From contig JAAKBF010000047.1 in assembly GCA_012656075.1 (NCBI GenBank), positions 248,001 to 312,000 of the forward strand: a stretch of DNA of 64,000 nucleotides, read 5' to 3'. Source of the DNA: Phytophthora hibernalis. Taxonomy: Eukaryota > Oomycota > Peronosporomycetes > Peronosporales > Peronosporaceae. The notes beneath the pieces are model-generated. The model did no database searches and was not told where the DNA came from. It was given only the letters and a program-made list of their open reading frames with translations. Both the position numbers and the translations under genes were made by a program. Below, in pieces: positions 32,440-43,255 of the stretch. Numbering within the stretch: the first letter of the stretch is position 1; every line of letters begins with the position of its first letter.

Positions 32440-32842
32440 TACAATGGCTTGGTGATGTCCTTTGATGGCTCAGTCAAGACGGAGAAGAATGGCGGGTTTG
32501 GTAGTTGCTCATGGATATTATGGAAATTACCAGAATGGACGGTAGAGACGGTTGCGAGTGCAGACCACCACAGTAAACCTCGCTGAGTACGCCGGTATGA
32601 ACAATGGTGTCTTGGCCGCGCTAGAGCACGGCACCGAGGATTTAATTGTGGTGGGAGACTCGAGACTCGCAATCCAGCAGTCCCTAGGGGTGATGGCCTG
32701 TCGGAAGGAAACTCTGATGGCCCAACTCAACCACCATCGAGAACTCACGGCCAAGCTTCGGTCGGTGAAATATCTCCACGTGATCCGAGAGTTCAATGCA
32801 ACTGCAGACTCGTTAGCTACGGAGGCTCTCAACAGCAAATAA
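32440..32842 (+). pseudogene. second, archaeal-type RNase H domain
   Basis: The strand MSFDGSVKTEKNGGFG carries the first Asp of RNase H folds. After a frameshift come AEYAGMNNGVLAALEHG (Glu), IVVGDSRLAIQQ (Asp) and FNATADSLATEALN (final Asp). This is a complete second RNase H downstream of the standard Gypsy one. Confidence 0.75.
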
Positions 32843-33390
32843 TCCAGCGTGGTATCGTCCGAAACCAGGAAAACGGAGTTAATCGAGCTCAACCGAATCG
32901 ACGAAGTCATCTACGAGCCTTCGCCTGAGGCCACCACGCCAATACTCAGTGAAGCGGCCACCGACGAGAGAGCGTCGGTCAGACTAGCCAGACTCGTGTG
33001 GCCCGCCAAGTACCCGCTAACAAGTCTTTTTTACTTTGTGAGGGATATGCCGGATTACATAACCGTCACGACCCGTCGCCAAGCGAGGGTAAAGAAGAAG
33101 CGTGCCCGGTTTGCGAGCGAGCCCTCGGTGATGGGCCAGGATGACGTAACACGACGAGACAAAGCAGGTGAGGTAGCCTCAGAGACTCAGAACGAAGCAG
33201 AAAGCGAGCTACCAACGACCGAGGCAAGCCTCAGAGCACCAAATGCAAACGCTGTCGACCCGGTAACCATTCAAGAAGAACGAAGACGAAGGATCTCCGC
33301 TGCCCAGGACGAAGAGCTGAGGTGGGCAAACCTCAAGGCCGTTCTCCGAGGCGAGGAAGCTAGCCTGAGTTTCAGTGCAGCGAGAGATGC

Positions 33391-34424
33391 ATGGAAAATG
33401 GCCGACAAGTTGTGCTAAGCGAAGACGGTGTGCTGTATATTATCGGAGCGAGCCGTCAATGGGGTAATGAGAATCGAGAAGAGACCACGATGCGTTTAGT
33501 AGTACACACAACGATTATTAAGGAAGTATTACTGAGCTGCCACGACTTGTTAGAAGGTGGCCACCAAGGCATCGATCGTACATACCACCGAGCGAAAATG
33601 GATTATTATTGGATCGGACTGTACGCGGACGTTGAGCGGCATGTGCTGTCCTGCCAAGGCTGCAACTCAAGCAAAAGTCGGTCACAGCTCAGAGGGTACT
33701 CGCCAGGGAATGTACTAGCCGAGAGACCATTCCAGTTGGGGTCAATGGATTTTGTCATACCATTGCCGAAGTCTCGGCGAGGAAATACAGCGCTGCTACT
33801 GTTTCAATGCTCGTTCACGGTATTCGTTATGGCAAAAACCATGTCAGATACTACCGCATTAAGAGTTGCTCAAGCGTTCGAAGAGTGTGTCTACCGAAGG
33901 ATCGGAGCACCAACGATGATCCGTCATGACCGAGACCTCGGTTCAAGAGCGAGGTTTTCCAAGCATTCGCTGAAATGATGCAATCTCGGTCGAGAGCCAC
34001 GTTGAATTATCGTCCGCAAGCAAATGGGCAGCAAGAACGATCAGTCAAGACCGTGATGCAGTCAGTGCGAGTGTATGCAGAAGACCCGTTGCAACAAGAC
34101 TGGGACGAGATCGCCGAACGACTTGTCTTCGCTATCAACAACTCTCAAGGCAGCTCTCGGAAGGATACTCCGTTCTACCTCGTTCACGGTTGGGATGCTC
34201 AGTCCACGCTGCGATCGATGTCGTCGTCGCTAAAACGAGGATCCCGAGGTCAAACTGATGCGCTGGCGTCGCGCCGAGAAATGAACCGACAACAAGAAAT
34301 TGCATGGAAAATGGCGTTGGTGTACCAGAAGGTCGAGAAGGCTCGGAGATCCCGCGACTCACTCAACCGACGTGAAGCAGCAGCAGTACCGAGGATCCAG
34401 CGAATGACAGCGAGAACGACATAG
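33391..34424 (+). pseudogene. Gypsy integrase (element 2)
   Basis: The HHCC zinc region is visible (HDLLEGGHQGIDRTYH and CQGCNSSKSR), as is the first catalytic Asp in QLGSMDFVIPLP. A break near 33970 leads into NYRPQANGQQERSVKTV, which carries the Glu. The second Asp region reads IRHDRDLGSRARF, a damaged form of the usual SDRDPRF. Non-functional as it stands. Confidence 0.8.
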
Positions 34425-34577
34425 CACCGAATCGCGACGAGTCAGAGGTACCATTGGATGCCAAAAGCAGGGAGCAACGACGGAAACCGACGACAACGAA
34501 ACCTTGGACACCGAGCAGGTAAAGACTTGGGCATCTCCTGAAACTACTGGAGAAGCACCGAGGTCTCTAGGAGCAGG

Positions 34578-35080
34578 GTGTGGCTCTACATGGAACGCGT
34601 GAAACCAGGATTGACCAAGAAGTTAGCACACCGATGTCATGGTCCATTCCGAGTCAAGACGAAGGTTGAAGTGTTCGCGTATGAGCTAGAGCTGCCGGAT
34701 CGAAGTGGTTATCGGTTCTACCCAGTGGCGCACGTCTCACGGCTCAAGGCGGTGAACGAATATGGTGACCGACCGAGGAGTCGGTTGACAGCTGAGGTGA
34801 TCGAGGATACGAGGATCGTTTTTGACGAGGAGCTGATAGCTGGGAGCCTGACAGAGTAGAGGGCGAATATGAAGTGAAGGCTATTTTGGACGATCGCTCA
34901 CCGCTAACGACGAGCACTAATTGCGCTGTCAGAGAGTTCAAGGTGAAGTGGGTTGGCTATGATGAGCCTACCTGGGAACCATCATCGAACTTGTCGTGCG
35001 GCGGGTTGCTTTACGATTATCTGCGAGCTCGACGCAGCGAACGACGACTCCAAATGGTTCAAGTAGCTGGTGAGGACTAG
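34578..35080 (+). pseudogene. integrase C-terminus with chromodomain
   Basis: A GPY/F-like segment (LAHRCHGPFRVKTKVEV and FYPVAHVSRLKAV) is followed, after a frameshift near 34850, by a chromodomain: EGEYEVKAILDDRS, then REFKVKWVGYDEPTWEP. Chromodomains steer chromovirus integration to heterochromatin marks. Confidence 0.8.
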
Positions 35081-35101
35081 CTCAAAACGTTACCGAAGAT
35101 C

Positions 35102-35116
35102 GAACTGCCTACGGGG
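35102..35116 (+). repeat. 15-bp direct repeat, copy 1
   Basis: GAACTGCCTACGGGG just after the chromodomain frame. The identical 15 bases recur at 35233-35247, 131 bp away. It may be part of the polypurine tract/LTR start. Confidence 0.6.
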
Positions 35117-35232
35117 TTGGTACAACTTGTAGAAGCAGACGAAATGTGAGACTGTACCAGAATGAAAGTCACTGATCATCGAACGGCCAAGTCTCCTAGA
35201 AGGCTCGGTTTATGGATGAGAAATGACGAGAA

Positions 35233-35247
35233 GAACTGCCTACGGGG
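35233..35247 (+). repeat. 15-bp direct repeat, copy 2
   Basis: Second copy of GAACTGCCTACGGGG. Together with copy 1 it brackets about 115 bp at the 3' end of element 2. Confidence 0.6.
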
Positions 35248-35378
35248 ATTATGCAGTCAGTAGTGCTACACAAAGATGACTACTGCATTAAATTTGTATA
35301 TGTGTAGGCGAAGTGGGCAATGTCGAGATGAACTTGGATTGAATGGGATTACCAAGACCGAACTACACCTACGATAGA

Positions 35379-36236
35379 CTACAGGGCTGGGACGGTGTTG
35401 GAGTAGTTGGACGAAGGAATAACGGAGCAGAAAGGCACGCGATTGAGATCTAGACGTTGGCAGTAGAAGCCATGTTGGCCAGTACGTCCAAGTTGGACGA
35501 CGAACCAAGCTGATCCGGTAGCAGCTGCAGGCGCAGCAGCTGGAGTCGCTGAATCCTCGGCTTCGCCTTCCTCCTTCTCTTCATCGTCGGCAAATCCTGG
35601 AGGAGCAGCCACCGAAGCTTGAGCTACCCGTGGGGATACGACCGAGGCTTGTGGCAACGACGGATTCACCATGATTCCTGAAATTACCTCCGCCTCGGTC
35701 ATACCACGAGGCACGAACAACGGCACCGGAGGGTGCACGGCGCGAACGTCGTGTTGAACGGATGGCTGGAAGGTGTGTCCACCCAACAGTTCCGCCAGAG
35801 CTGGCGCGAATCCAGGGTGGCGAGCTCACCAACCCAGTCCTCGGACGTCAGAGCACACTTGATCACCTCGAACGAGTATTGAAGGTAGCTGGGCTCCAAC
35901 AAAGGTCGGTCTGCGCTTCACGAGGCTTGCCGGGGCGCTCGACGCACCACTCCCAGCACCGATACACCATTTGCTGGCGTAGACGGTCTGCCCGGAGATT
36001 CCGAGCTTTGTTGTACTCGGCCCAGGCGGCACGGAGTGCGACGACCGAGGATCACCAATGCTAAGCCTCTGAGCCATGCTCCGAAGGTATGCCTCGACCG
36101 CAGCAACTTGAACCCAGTTGTGATCAGGTCTTCCGCATCTAGAATCCACCGTCTTAAAGGTTGCTTGTAGTCGGTCAACAACTTCTTCCCTTGGCACATA
36201 CATACCGGTAACGGTAGGTTTGGTGAATCCTAACAC
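35379..36236 (-). pseudogene. gag-like remnant in opposite orientation
   Basis: A minus-strand frame from 36236 (MLGFTKPTVTGMYVPREEVV) contains DHNWVQVAAVEAYLRSMAQR. After frame changes near 35830 it continues with SEDWVGELATLDSRQLWRNC and a Pro/Ala-rich tail. I recognise no host family. The style, break-up and location suggest a third retroelement's gag region facing the other way. Confidence 0.4.
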
Positions 36237-36533
36237 TAAAGTGGCACAATAATTTTAATCAGATCGTTAGCCTCTTTATCCTTGCTGGTTATTAAATACA
36301 TCTTCCGCCCGTTGCTATGAATTGCGGGATCAAACACAACAGTCTCAACCTGACACGTCTTTGCGTTGGAATCGTTCGTCGCAGGGCGGTGGTGGCGCAG
36401 CTATAATACATGTACGAGGATATCGATGGGCACACGTCGTGGTTTCGCACGGAGTCAGATATAATCAGAAAAGCTCTTGCCCAAAGTATCCAGTGGTTCA
36501 TTACGGAAAAAGATAATCAACGAGCTAGTGATA

Positions 36534-37139
36534 ATGAGCGCCTTCTTCGAGCAAAAGGTCAAGACGCCGGTCCTGAAGCTGCTCAAGTCTGGAGGTGCGT
36601 CCTCCCACGCCCTTCCTCCTCCTCTGCTCTAACCTCTTCGTCCTCTCAGCTTCACCCAGCAGCATCGCACTCGCCATGGCGTTCGGCGTCTCTGGCGGTA
36701 TTTTCCCCATCCCGGGCGTGACAACTGTCCCCGTCATGGCCGCCATCTTCCTCTTCCGCCTGAACCCCGTGGCCGCCATGCTCACCAACTACCTCGTCAC
36801 GCCGCTCAACATTGCGTCTGTGCCCGTCTTCATGTGCGTCTGCCTATCTGTGTCTCTGTCTAGATGCAGTAGTGACAGTGTCTTGTGCTCTGCAGCTACT
36901 ACGGCAACGCGCTCTTTGGAGGAGGCGACGGAGAAGGCGAGTTCGCCATTGGCAGCTTCATGGAGGACGTCAAGAAGGACACGATCAACACGCTGCTGCT
37001 CTTCCGTTTCACGCTGCTGCACGCCATGTACATGTGGCTGCTCGTCATGCCCGTGCTTACCCTCGTCATCTACGGGGTGCTCACACCAGTGCTACGTCGT
37101 GTCATGCCTAAGGGCAAGGACGAGGGCAAACACGCCTAA
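36534..37139 (+). CDS. DUF2062-type small membrane protein
   Basis: About 162 residues in three exons: 36534-36594, 36650-36833 and 36896-37139, with introns of 55 and 62 bases. The ATG at 36534 gives MSAFFEQKVKTPVLKLLKSG, joined to SPSSIALAMAFGVSGGIFPI. The G-x-F-P-I-P-G loop, the RLNPVAAML segment and the LVTPLNIASVPVFI helix are characteristic of DUF2062, small helical membrane proteins best known in bacteria. A C-terminal hairpin (MYMWLLVMPVLTLVIYG) and a Lys-rich tail follow. Function unknown. It sits intact between the transposon island and the CDF pseudogene. Confidence 0.75.
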
Positions 37140-37233
37140 ATTGAGACTTTCCTTCTCACTGTTCGTCATTGATTTTCATAGTTATGTGATGGTACAAGCA
37201 GGTTACATGGATCAGTTGTGCGTTGCTCTCTTC

Positions 37234-38305
37234 TCAGTCGTTGGGTTCCCCAAAGCTGGCAGTGCGCGGTGTTGTGATGGTGGCGCGCTCTGGGGAGCTC
37301 AGAGGTGAGCAGTTGTCGTCAATTATCACGGCGAGCTGAGCAGGCAGGTCATCCTCAGTAGGGACGGAAGCGCCGCAGTGACCTGCTGTCGCGGGTCGCT
37401 GTTGATCCGAGTCGTAGCCAGCGTACAGCAGCAGCGCGTCATCTTCATGTGACACCACGTGCTCGTCGTAGTCACGGGACTGGTAGTCCACGTGCACGAA
37501 GGTGCGCTCCACCTCGTCCAGGTTCTCGACCTTGAACTGAAGCTGCAGTGCGATGTCATGGGCTGCCTTCACAGACATCTTAGCGGGCACAACCACCTCC
37601 AGCTCCACGAGATACTTGGAGCCTACCATATCCAGCACCATGGCTGGGTGGTGGTGGCTGCACAGCTCCTTGACCTCCTGTACGAAGTCTTCGCTGGCGC
37701 ACGCACCGACCAGCTGCGTCGCCTGCTCCCACGCCATTTTGCTCCACGACAGCATGATGTAGAGGAAAATGAGGATGGCTCCGGCCGGGTCGACGTACCA
37801 GGCCTCCGACTCCACCACGGATACGATGTAGGCTGCCACAGCGAACGAGTTGCTGATGGTATCGTTGAAGTTGTCCTGGTGGATAGCGTCCACCGCAGCA
37901 GAGAACGTGGACTTGGGGATCCAGGCCGAGTAGAGCATCAGCCCGATCTTGACGACCACAGCCGAGACGACGATCACGATGGCAGCAGTGGACAGCGTCT
38001 GGGCCTTCGGTTCACCCGAAGTGACGCCGTCGATGAGCTTCCGAGCTGATTCCTGTATGAAAACGATTGACGCTAACACCATGACACTGGCAGCGACGAT
38101 GATGGCTACAGGTTCGTTCCTGCAGGGTACTTGGCGTAGTCCTACTTCTTGCATGAGCGAGTGCCGGCGTACCATAGCAGACCCTGCGATGGCGATGGAC
38201 GTCATGCTGATGACGATGACGATGTTGGCCAAGAGCTAAGCTTTGAGCACAACCGCCACGTGATCCAGTGGCACCTCGCCACGCGCGACTTGCAGGGGGC
38301 ATGAG
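37234..38305 (-). pseudogene. decayed Mn-CDF transporter paralogue
   Basis: Clearly homologous to the gene at 25825-26989 (shared FNDTISNSFAVAAYIV, YVDPAGAILIFLYIM and FVHVDYQSRDYDEHVVS). The N-terminal third is broken by several independent lesions. A TAG lies in the VVLKA-LLAN stretch near 38237. About 20 codons covering TM2 and its metal site are deleted, and a TAG replaces Gln in the KKQDYAKYP region near 38145. About ten bases are also lost before EPVAII. The rest of the frame, from about 38120 to 37234, is intact. These in-frame stops and a multi-codon deletion are not sequencing-error-like, so it is a real pseudogene. Confidence 0.82.
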
Positions 38306-38914
38306 TGACAAAGGTTTGGGAGTAGAAGACGAGGTGTCGGTGGAGCTGAGTCCGAGGAGCTGGAACGTCGCTGGTTCATAATGAAGAAGATTGAGCTGGA
38401 AGGAGGCACAAGTGGAAGTGAGGCTGATGGAAGTGAGGCGGGCTGCTGCGCTGCTTACCGCAAACATTCCTGTTCTACGGAAGTTTCAAAAGAAGGTGAT
38501 TGTTGCAGATAATGTTTCAACAACATGGAGTTCAATTTCACATCTTGTTTTGCAAAAATTCTCGATTGAAGCCCACCTTGTTTTCATTTTGAGGCGCATT
38601 TTGAATCTATCGCAAGTTGAAGTGGTCTATCGAATGACTCCTAAGATTGCTAGGTTATTTGCTGTGTGTTGCGCTGTAGCTTTGGTCATCAACCTTCGGC
38701 TACGAAGCAATGCAACGACACTCAGTGCCGCCCTTACGCGCTCACCGGTGGAGCCTGCTCGGTCTCCGATGAGTGGTTCCCGCTCCGCAATGCCTGCAGT
38801 CAACCACAAAACACAGATCAGATTTGACTAACAGAAAGCTTTCGCGAGTCACACAGCTCGAACCTCGGCTAGACTGCACAAGCAAAATGATATCAGTCAG
38901 ATCGAATACCTTCG
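38306..38914. other. intergenic, no gene supported
   Basis: About 600 bp. The first part may still be remnants of the CDF 5' end. Open frames here (for example plus 38391-38831) show no domain. Confidence 0.4.
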
Positions 38915-39858
38915 TTACATGAATTGCTGTTGGACGTACCAGAAGAAGGGATTGAACTTCTTAACTTGCACCTCATTCGCGCCCTCCGCGACTGCGAGCC
39001 GCACACCTCGAGCCGGAAGCCATTTTTCGGTCATGACGTCAACGGGTGCGCCCAACTTATTGGCGATCTTTTTAGTGAGCCCTGCGAGAATGCGGCATGC
39101 AGGCGAATTTGATAGAATCTGCGCTGGGAGAGCAGCTCCTGTGCTTTCAAGTGCCCATTTGCACACTGAAAGACCATAACGATAGGAGGAACTCCGCGCT
39201 CGGTTAATCCAACGTTGGCCCAGTCCGATTCGTGACGCGTGAGAGTTTTCAGACACAACTTCCAGGTCTGGTTCTCGGTATCTGCTCAATAACCATCAAG
39301 ATGTGAACACGATTCTTGCCACCGCGATAAATTGGAGCTTACCATAGTTTGACAGACGCTGGAAGCGAATTCGCTTTGCCGAAAGAAACAGTCGCTGGTC
39401 TTCCTCACCCCGTCGAGTGCGATTGAGCACTGGCTTGTTCCAACCTCCCTCCATTTCCACAGTGAACTCCATTGCTCTTACACCACTACGCCGCATGGTC
39501 CACACGTACTCGAACGTGTTGTCTCCGTGTAGTATAACTCGCGTCTTGCTACCGTCACCCTCCGTTTCAGTCGCTGTGGTTATTGGGGACGGTGACAATG
39601 GCTGTAGCGATGACAGTGCAGACTTCAACGGTGGAGCCTTATCACTTCCACTTTCCTCTTGCTGGTGGGGTTGTGTCGGTGCAGCTTGAGGCGATACGGT
39701 TGTGTAAACTCCAGGTAGGAACGCATATATCGGCATCTCTGGCGGTGAAGAACCCCGGACTGTTTCCAACTGACACGCTCATCCGCAGCACGCAACAAAG
39801 CCTCCATCGCGAACTCTACCTGAGACTTCAAGTGCTCCACATCTTGCTTCGATAACAT
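38915..39858 (-). CDS. unrecognised protein, two exons
   Basis: About 300 residues from the ATG at 39858 (MLSKQDVEHLKSQVEF, a helical start). A frameshift near 39775 leads to YAFLPGVYTTV, a Ser/Thr/Pro/Gln-rich linker and a beta-rich stretch (TFEYVWTMRRSGVRAMEFTV). The intron is 39282-39343 (GTAAGC...GAGCAG). Exon 2 gives ENQTWKLCLKTLTRHESDW. After a frameshift near 39095 it ends MTEKWLPARGVRLAVAEGAN and a Phe/Trp-rich terminus. Consistent splicing and frame recovery support a real gene. I do not recognise the family. It is head to head with the next gene (124 bp). Confidence 0.6.
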
Positions 39859-39982
39859 TGTTCAGTGGTGGATCAAATCTTACCTGGGTCACTTATGTTA
39901 TCGCCGTGGTGTTGCCTTGAAGGAGGGCCAGCAGAAATAGACGAGCATTTGGGGGCTCGGTGAAACGGAGCCCGATAATGAA

Positions 39983-41446
39983 ATGGAGGACGACGACGAC
40001 AATGGAGACGATAGCTACGCCAATGCCTATCTTGATGACGATGGTGAGGAGGAAAGCGACGACGCTGAACTGGCCGAGATGCTGGCCAAAGTCCAGTCAA
40101 TCCAGCAGGATGAGGGCGTCTACAAAAGACAGAGGCACCTGCATCTATATGTACAGCGGCTACATACACGAAAAACAGTCAAACGGATAAAGCACCAACG
40201 AAATTATCGCCTAGAGGATCGATACTCACGGATGAAAGGAAATCCCAACCACTTCTCAAGTCTCCATCAGCCGCGACGACTTCCTCTAACGGTGCTTACA
40301 GAAGTCAAGACGGCATCACAACGATCTCACGCAGTGCTCTAAATGCCAGAAATGCTGGTGCAGGCACTTTGCTAGGAATCAAGAAAGCTGCCATCTACGA
40401 GGAAAAACTGCTTCAAGTTGTGAAGACTACGAACACAATTGAAATGCTCAGGCAAAAGATAGTCGCCACTTCTCCAGGTAAGACGATTACTTAAGATCAC
40501 AACAAGTGAATGGATGCTAACCATATCTGTACCGTCACCGAAATGCATTCTCCTTCAGCAACTATCGGAGTACGTGGTGAGAGTTCGTTTTTGCTGCGTA
40601 AACTGGAGATCCTCACGCTTCTCGTTTCTTGTGGTGGTTTTCGTCATTTTCAGAAACGAATTGAAACTCTGTCAGCACCACCAACTAAATCCACAGCGCG
40701 CAAGTTTGCCACTGACGACGAGGAGCAGCACTGCCGTTTTCAACTACGCAAAAGTGCAGCCCAACGTGCTCGAGCTTCATCCAAGGATGACTTTGAAAGT
40801 GCCGGGGAATCTGGACAAAACTTTATGTCTCGGATGGAAGCCGCAGAAAGGAATCGTCAAAAAGTAAGTTGAGCTGAATTGGGTACGAGTTTGCGCAGTT
40901 CCTCGTGCTCAATGTTTGTACTTGTGATGATGATTATAGAAACTTGAATTGAGTCGAGGAGAAAATGATTACAACGCACGCCTGGTACGTTGCACGCAGC
41001 CATGTTAGCAAGAAGTTGGGCACCTCACGTTCATACAACTTTCCGTTCTACAGGACATGAAGTCCTGCCCCAAATGTGAGACTCCACAATCGTACTCGGA
41101 GTTTCGGGACAAGAAGAAGAAGTGCCAAATGTGTGGAGTCGAGTTTCGCTTTATCAACGCGTGGGGCGATATTGAGCACAGTTTTACTTCCCGAATGGCT
41201 GAGACCTCACGCGCTCAAGCAGAGAGGCAGGGACAAATCTATGCTCAAATGACAGCCGAAGGGACGAATCGGCTAAAGCTTAGGAAGACGGCCAAACAAT
41301 TGCAGTACGAAAAGCAAATTGCGATGAAGAACACCAAGCAAACCTTCCTGGATCGCAATTACAAACCAAATAGTGACTCGAAAGCCAAGAAGGCGCAGTT
41401 AGAACTACAGACACGGCGCAAGAATGTCCAACTGACAGGGAGTTAA
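39983..41446 (+). CDS. coiled-coil protein with C-terminal zinc ribbon, unrecognised
   Basis: The N-terminus from the ATG at 39983 is acidic (MEDDDDNGDDSY). A middle part with ARNAGAGTLLGIKKAAIYEE is in another frame after an intron or indel near 40150-40215. Clear introns are 40864-40939 and 40985-41053; at least one more begins near 40480. The last exon carries a C-x2-C...C-x2-C zinc ribbon (SCPKCETPQSYSEF and KCQMCGVEFRFINAWGD) followed by a basic helix. Exon structure before 40660 is uncertain. Function unknown; a nucleic-acid or protein-binding zinc ribbon is only inferred. Confidence 0.6.
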
Positions 41447-41744
41447 TAGATTATGGACGCAGTGTTACTCATACAAGGCAATTATTCCGGTACGTGCTAA
41501 ATGGTGGTGTCTAGTTTTTCGCAAAGCTCACGATACCTAATCCGCAGGCCTACTCACGGGCTTCCATCACAGCTCCAGCATGTACAACTGCTGCTACATT
41601 GGGATCTTCAACTCGCCTTCGAGCACAGTACGTCTTTCACCACAGATCCAATTTACATCCGCTTGTACTCACCAAAAACTCCATCAACTTTCATACCGCA
41701 GAGAGATTTCTCGGCAAATGAAGTAGTACGAAATAACAGCACAT

Positions 41745-43119
41745 TCAACTCGCATTTGTGAGCCAATGTATTGGAACGGGCGGCTGCTTCCATGCAGGAA
41801 GATTTGTTCTGTTCCTATTGCTGCGAGTACTAGCTTCCGCTGTATGAGGTGACGATGGCTCCGCTCGATCAGGACGGCTAAAACAATTGCGAGCATTGAA
41901 CGAGTCGTCGGAGTCGGAAGACGACTCGGCATCTTGGTTTTGGTTCCATGTCGACTTGCTATTGGTGGGACTTGAACATGGAGCACATGTTGAAGGTTGA
42001 GGTGTGGGTATGAGGGTTTCCATCTCGAAAGGAGGCTGCATAGGCTGTTAGATCGCCGCAAGTGCGCGCGACTTTAAGTAATAGTACTTACATTGCTAAG
42101 CTGGGACAGCGATGGCAACAACGGTTGCTTACTCAACCCTTTTGCAGCACGATCGAGTTCTCTCAGTTTACTCTTAAACTTTTGAAGACCTTGTTCAAAA
42201 TCTTCTTGCTCCTGACTGTGGTAAGTATCATTTGCAAGCAATATCAGGACCACGCTTTCAAACGCATAAGATGACGAGAACTGCCGGCTGCCAACTACCA
42301 ACTGACCGCTTTTGGTTTTCAGCCATCTTCTTCATACGGCGCAAACGCACTGAAGTTTCACGTCGGAGTTTTCTCTCCAAAAGCTTTTGGTCTTCATCAG
42401 CACCTTCTCTCCTCTCAGGGTGTTCTCTCGCTCATCCTTGTCACTCGAAATGGTCGGTTGGGTTGATCTACACGTAGAAGATCATAACATTGAATATCGT
42501 AACAACGTCAGTAGGCCTGTCATCAACAACAACCGACATTCACACTCGTACGCTTGCAGCCGTTTAATGGTTTCCCGCTGGAATGACTTTACTTTGGCAG
42601 ATTCTGTCCTCAACCCAGGGGCAGACGGCGTCTTTTTCTCTGGAGGCGTCTCTTTCTCGCCTCTCTTCAACCGAACGCGCTGTTTGGCTCGTTGTCTACT
42701 CTCTTGCGCTCTCCTGATCTTCTCTTCACACTGCTGCGCTGCATTCACCGCGTCCGACTGCTGCTGTTCCGCTGCCCGAAGCGTCATCTGCTGCTCCAAG
42801 TGGTTCGTCCTGGCGATTCGCGCCTTCGCTCGCTCCTGCGCCTGTTTGACCTTCTCCAGCTGCCTCTTTCTCTCCTGCATCTTTCTCTCCTTCTCTCCAC
42901 CCTGGTTACCCGTTTTCTTCCGCTTTATAGTCTCCATCAGCGGCAGCTTCCGTCCTTCCTCTCGTTCTCCGGCTCTGCTGGGTCACTTAACGCCGCAACT
43001 TCACGCTCTTCCCTTTCCACAACGTACCTCACACATCCAGACACCAATTCCGGCAGCTGAATCCGCTCCTCCGCCACACACAGCCGCCTCGCACGCTGCA
43101 GCAGCTCCTCATCCTCCAT
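41745..43119 (-). CDS. coiled-coil protein, unrecognised, four exons
   Basis: ATG at 43119 (MEDEELLQRARRLCVAEE). Exon 1 runs to about 42534 with a frameshift near 42945. It encodes a long basic coiled coil (ERKRQLEKVKQAQERAKARI). Exon 2 (about 42426-42307) continues it (QKLLERKLRRETSVRLRRM); exon 3 (about 42215-42092) ends LPSLSQLSN; exon 4 (about 42044-41745) is Pro/Ser-rich with a DSDDSFNARN patch. Introns are GT...AG, 47-108 bases. Build suggests a cytoskeletal or flagellar structural protein, but nothing specific is recognisable. It is divergent from VMP1, with 136 bp between the ATGs. Confidence 0.6.
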
Positions 43120-43255
43120 CCTGCACAACGTCAGAAATCGCCTCTGATTGGTCCATAAAAGCCAACCGTTACTTTTCTTTTCAACCACTCACAGATCAGC
43201 TTTAGACGGGGAGAACGCATCAGCGTCATTCGCAATTCGGACAATTGAGCCCAAC

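Larger units (their letters stand above)
30420..35080 (+). mobile_element. Ty3/Gypsy chromovirus-type element 2, degenerate
   Basis: Order along the plus strand: pol start and reverse transcriptase with RNase H (30560-32362), a second RNase H-like domain (32440-32842), integrase (33391-34424), then a chromodomain (34860-35020). Many stops and frameshifts break it, and the RT active site is altered. It directly abuts remnant 1, which suggests a nested or recombined insertion. Confidence 0.8.

Noticed and set aside
42387..43205. 272-residue plus-strand open frame
   Set aside because: It is antisense to the coiled-coil gene; Ser/Cys/Leu/Phe-rich text is what the reverse of Lys/Glu/Arg codons gives.
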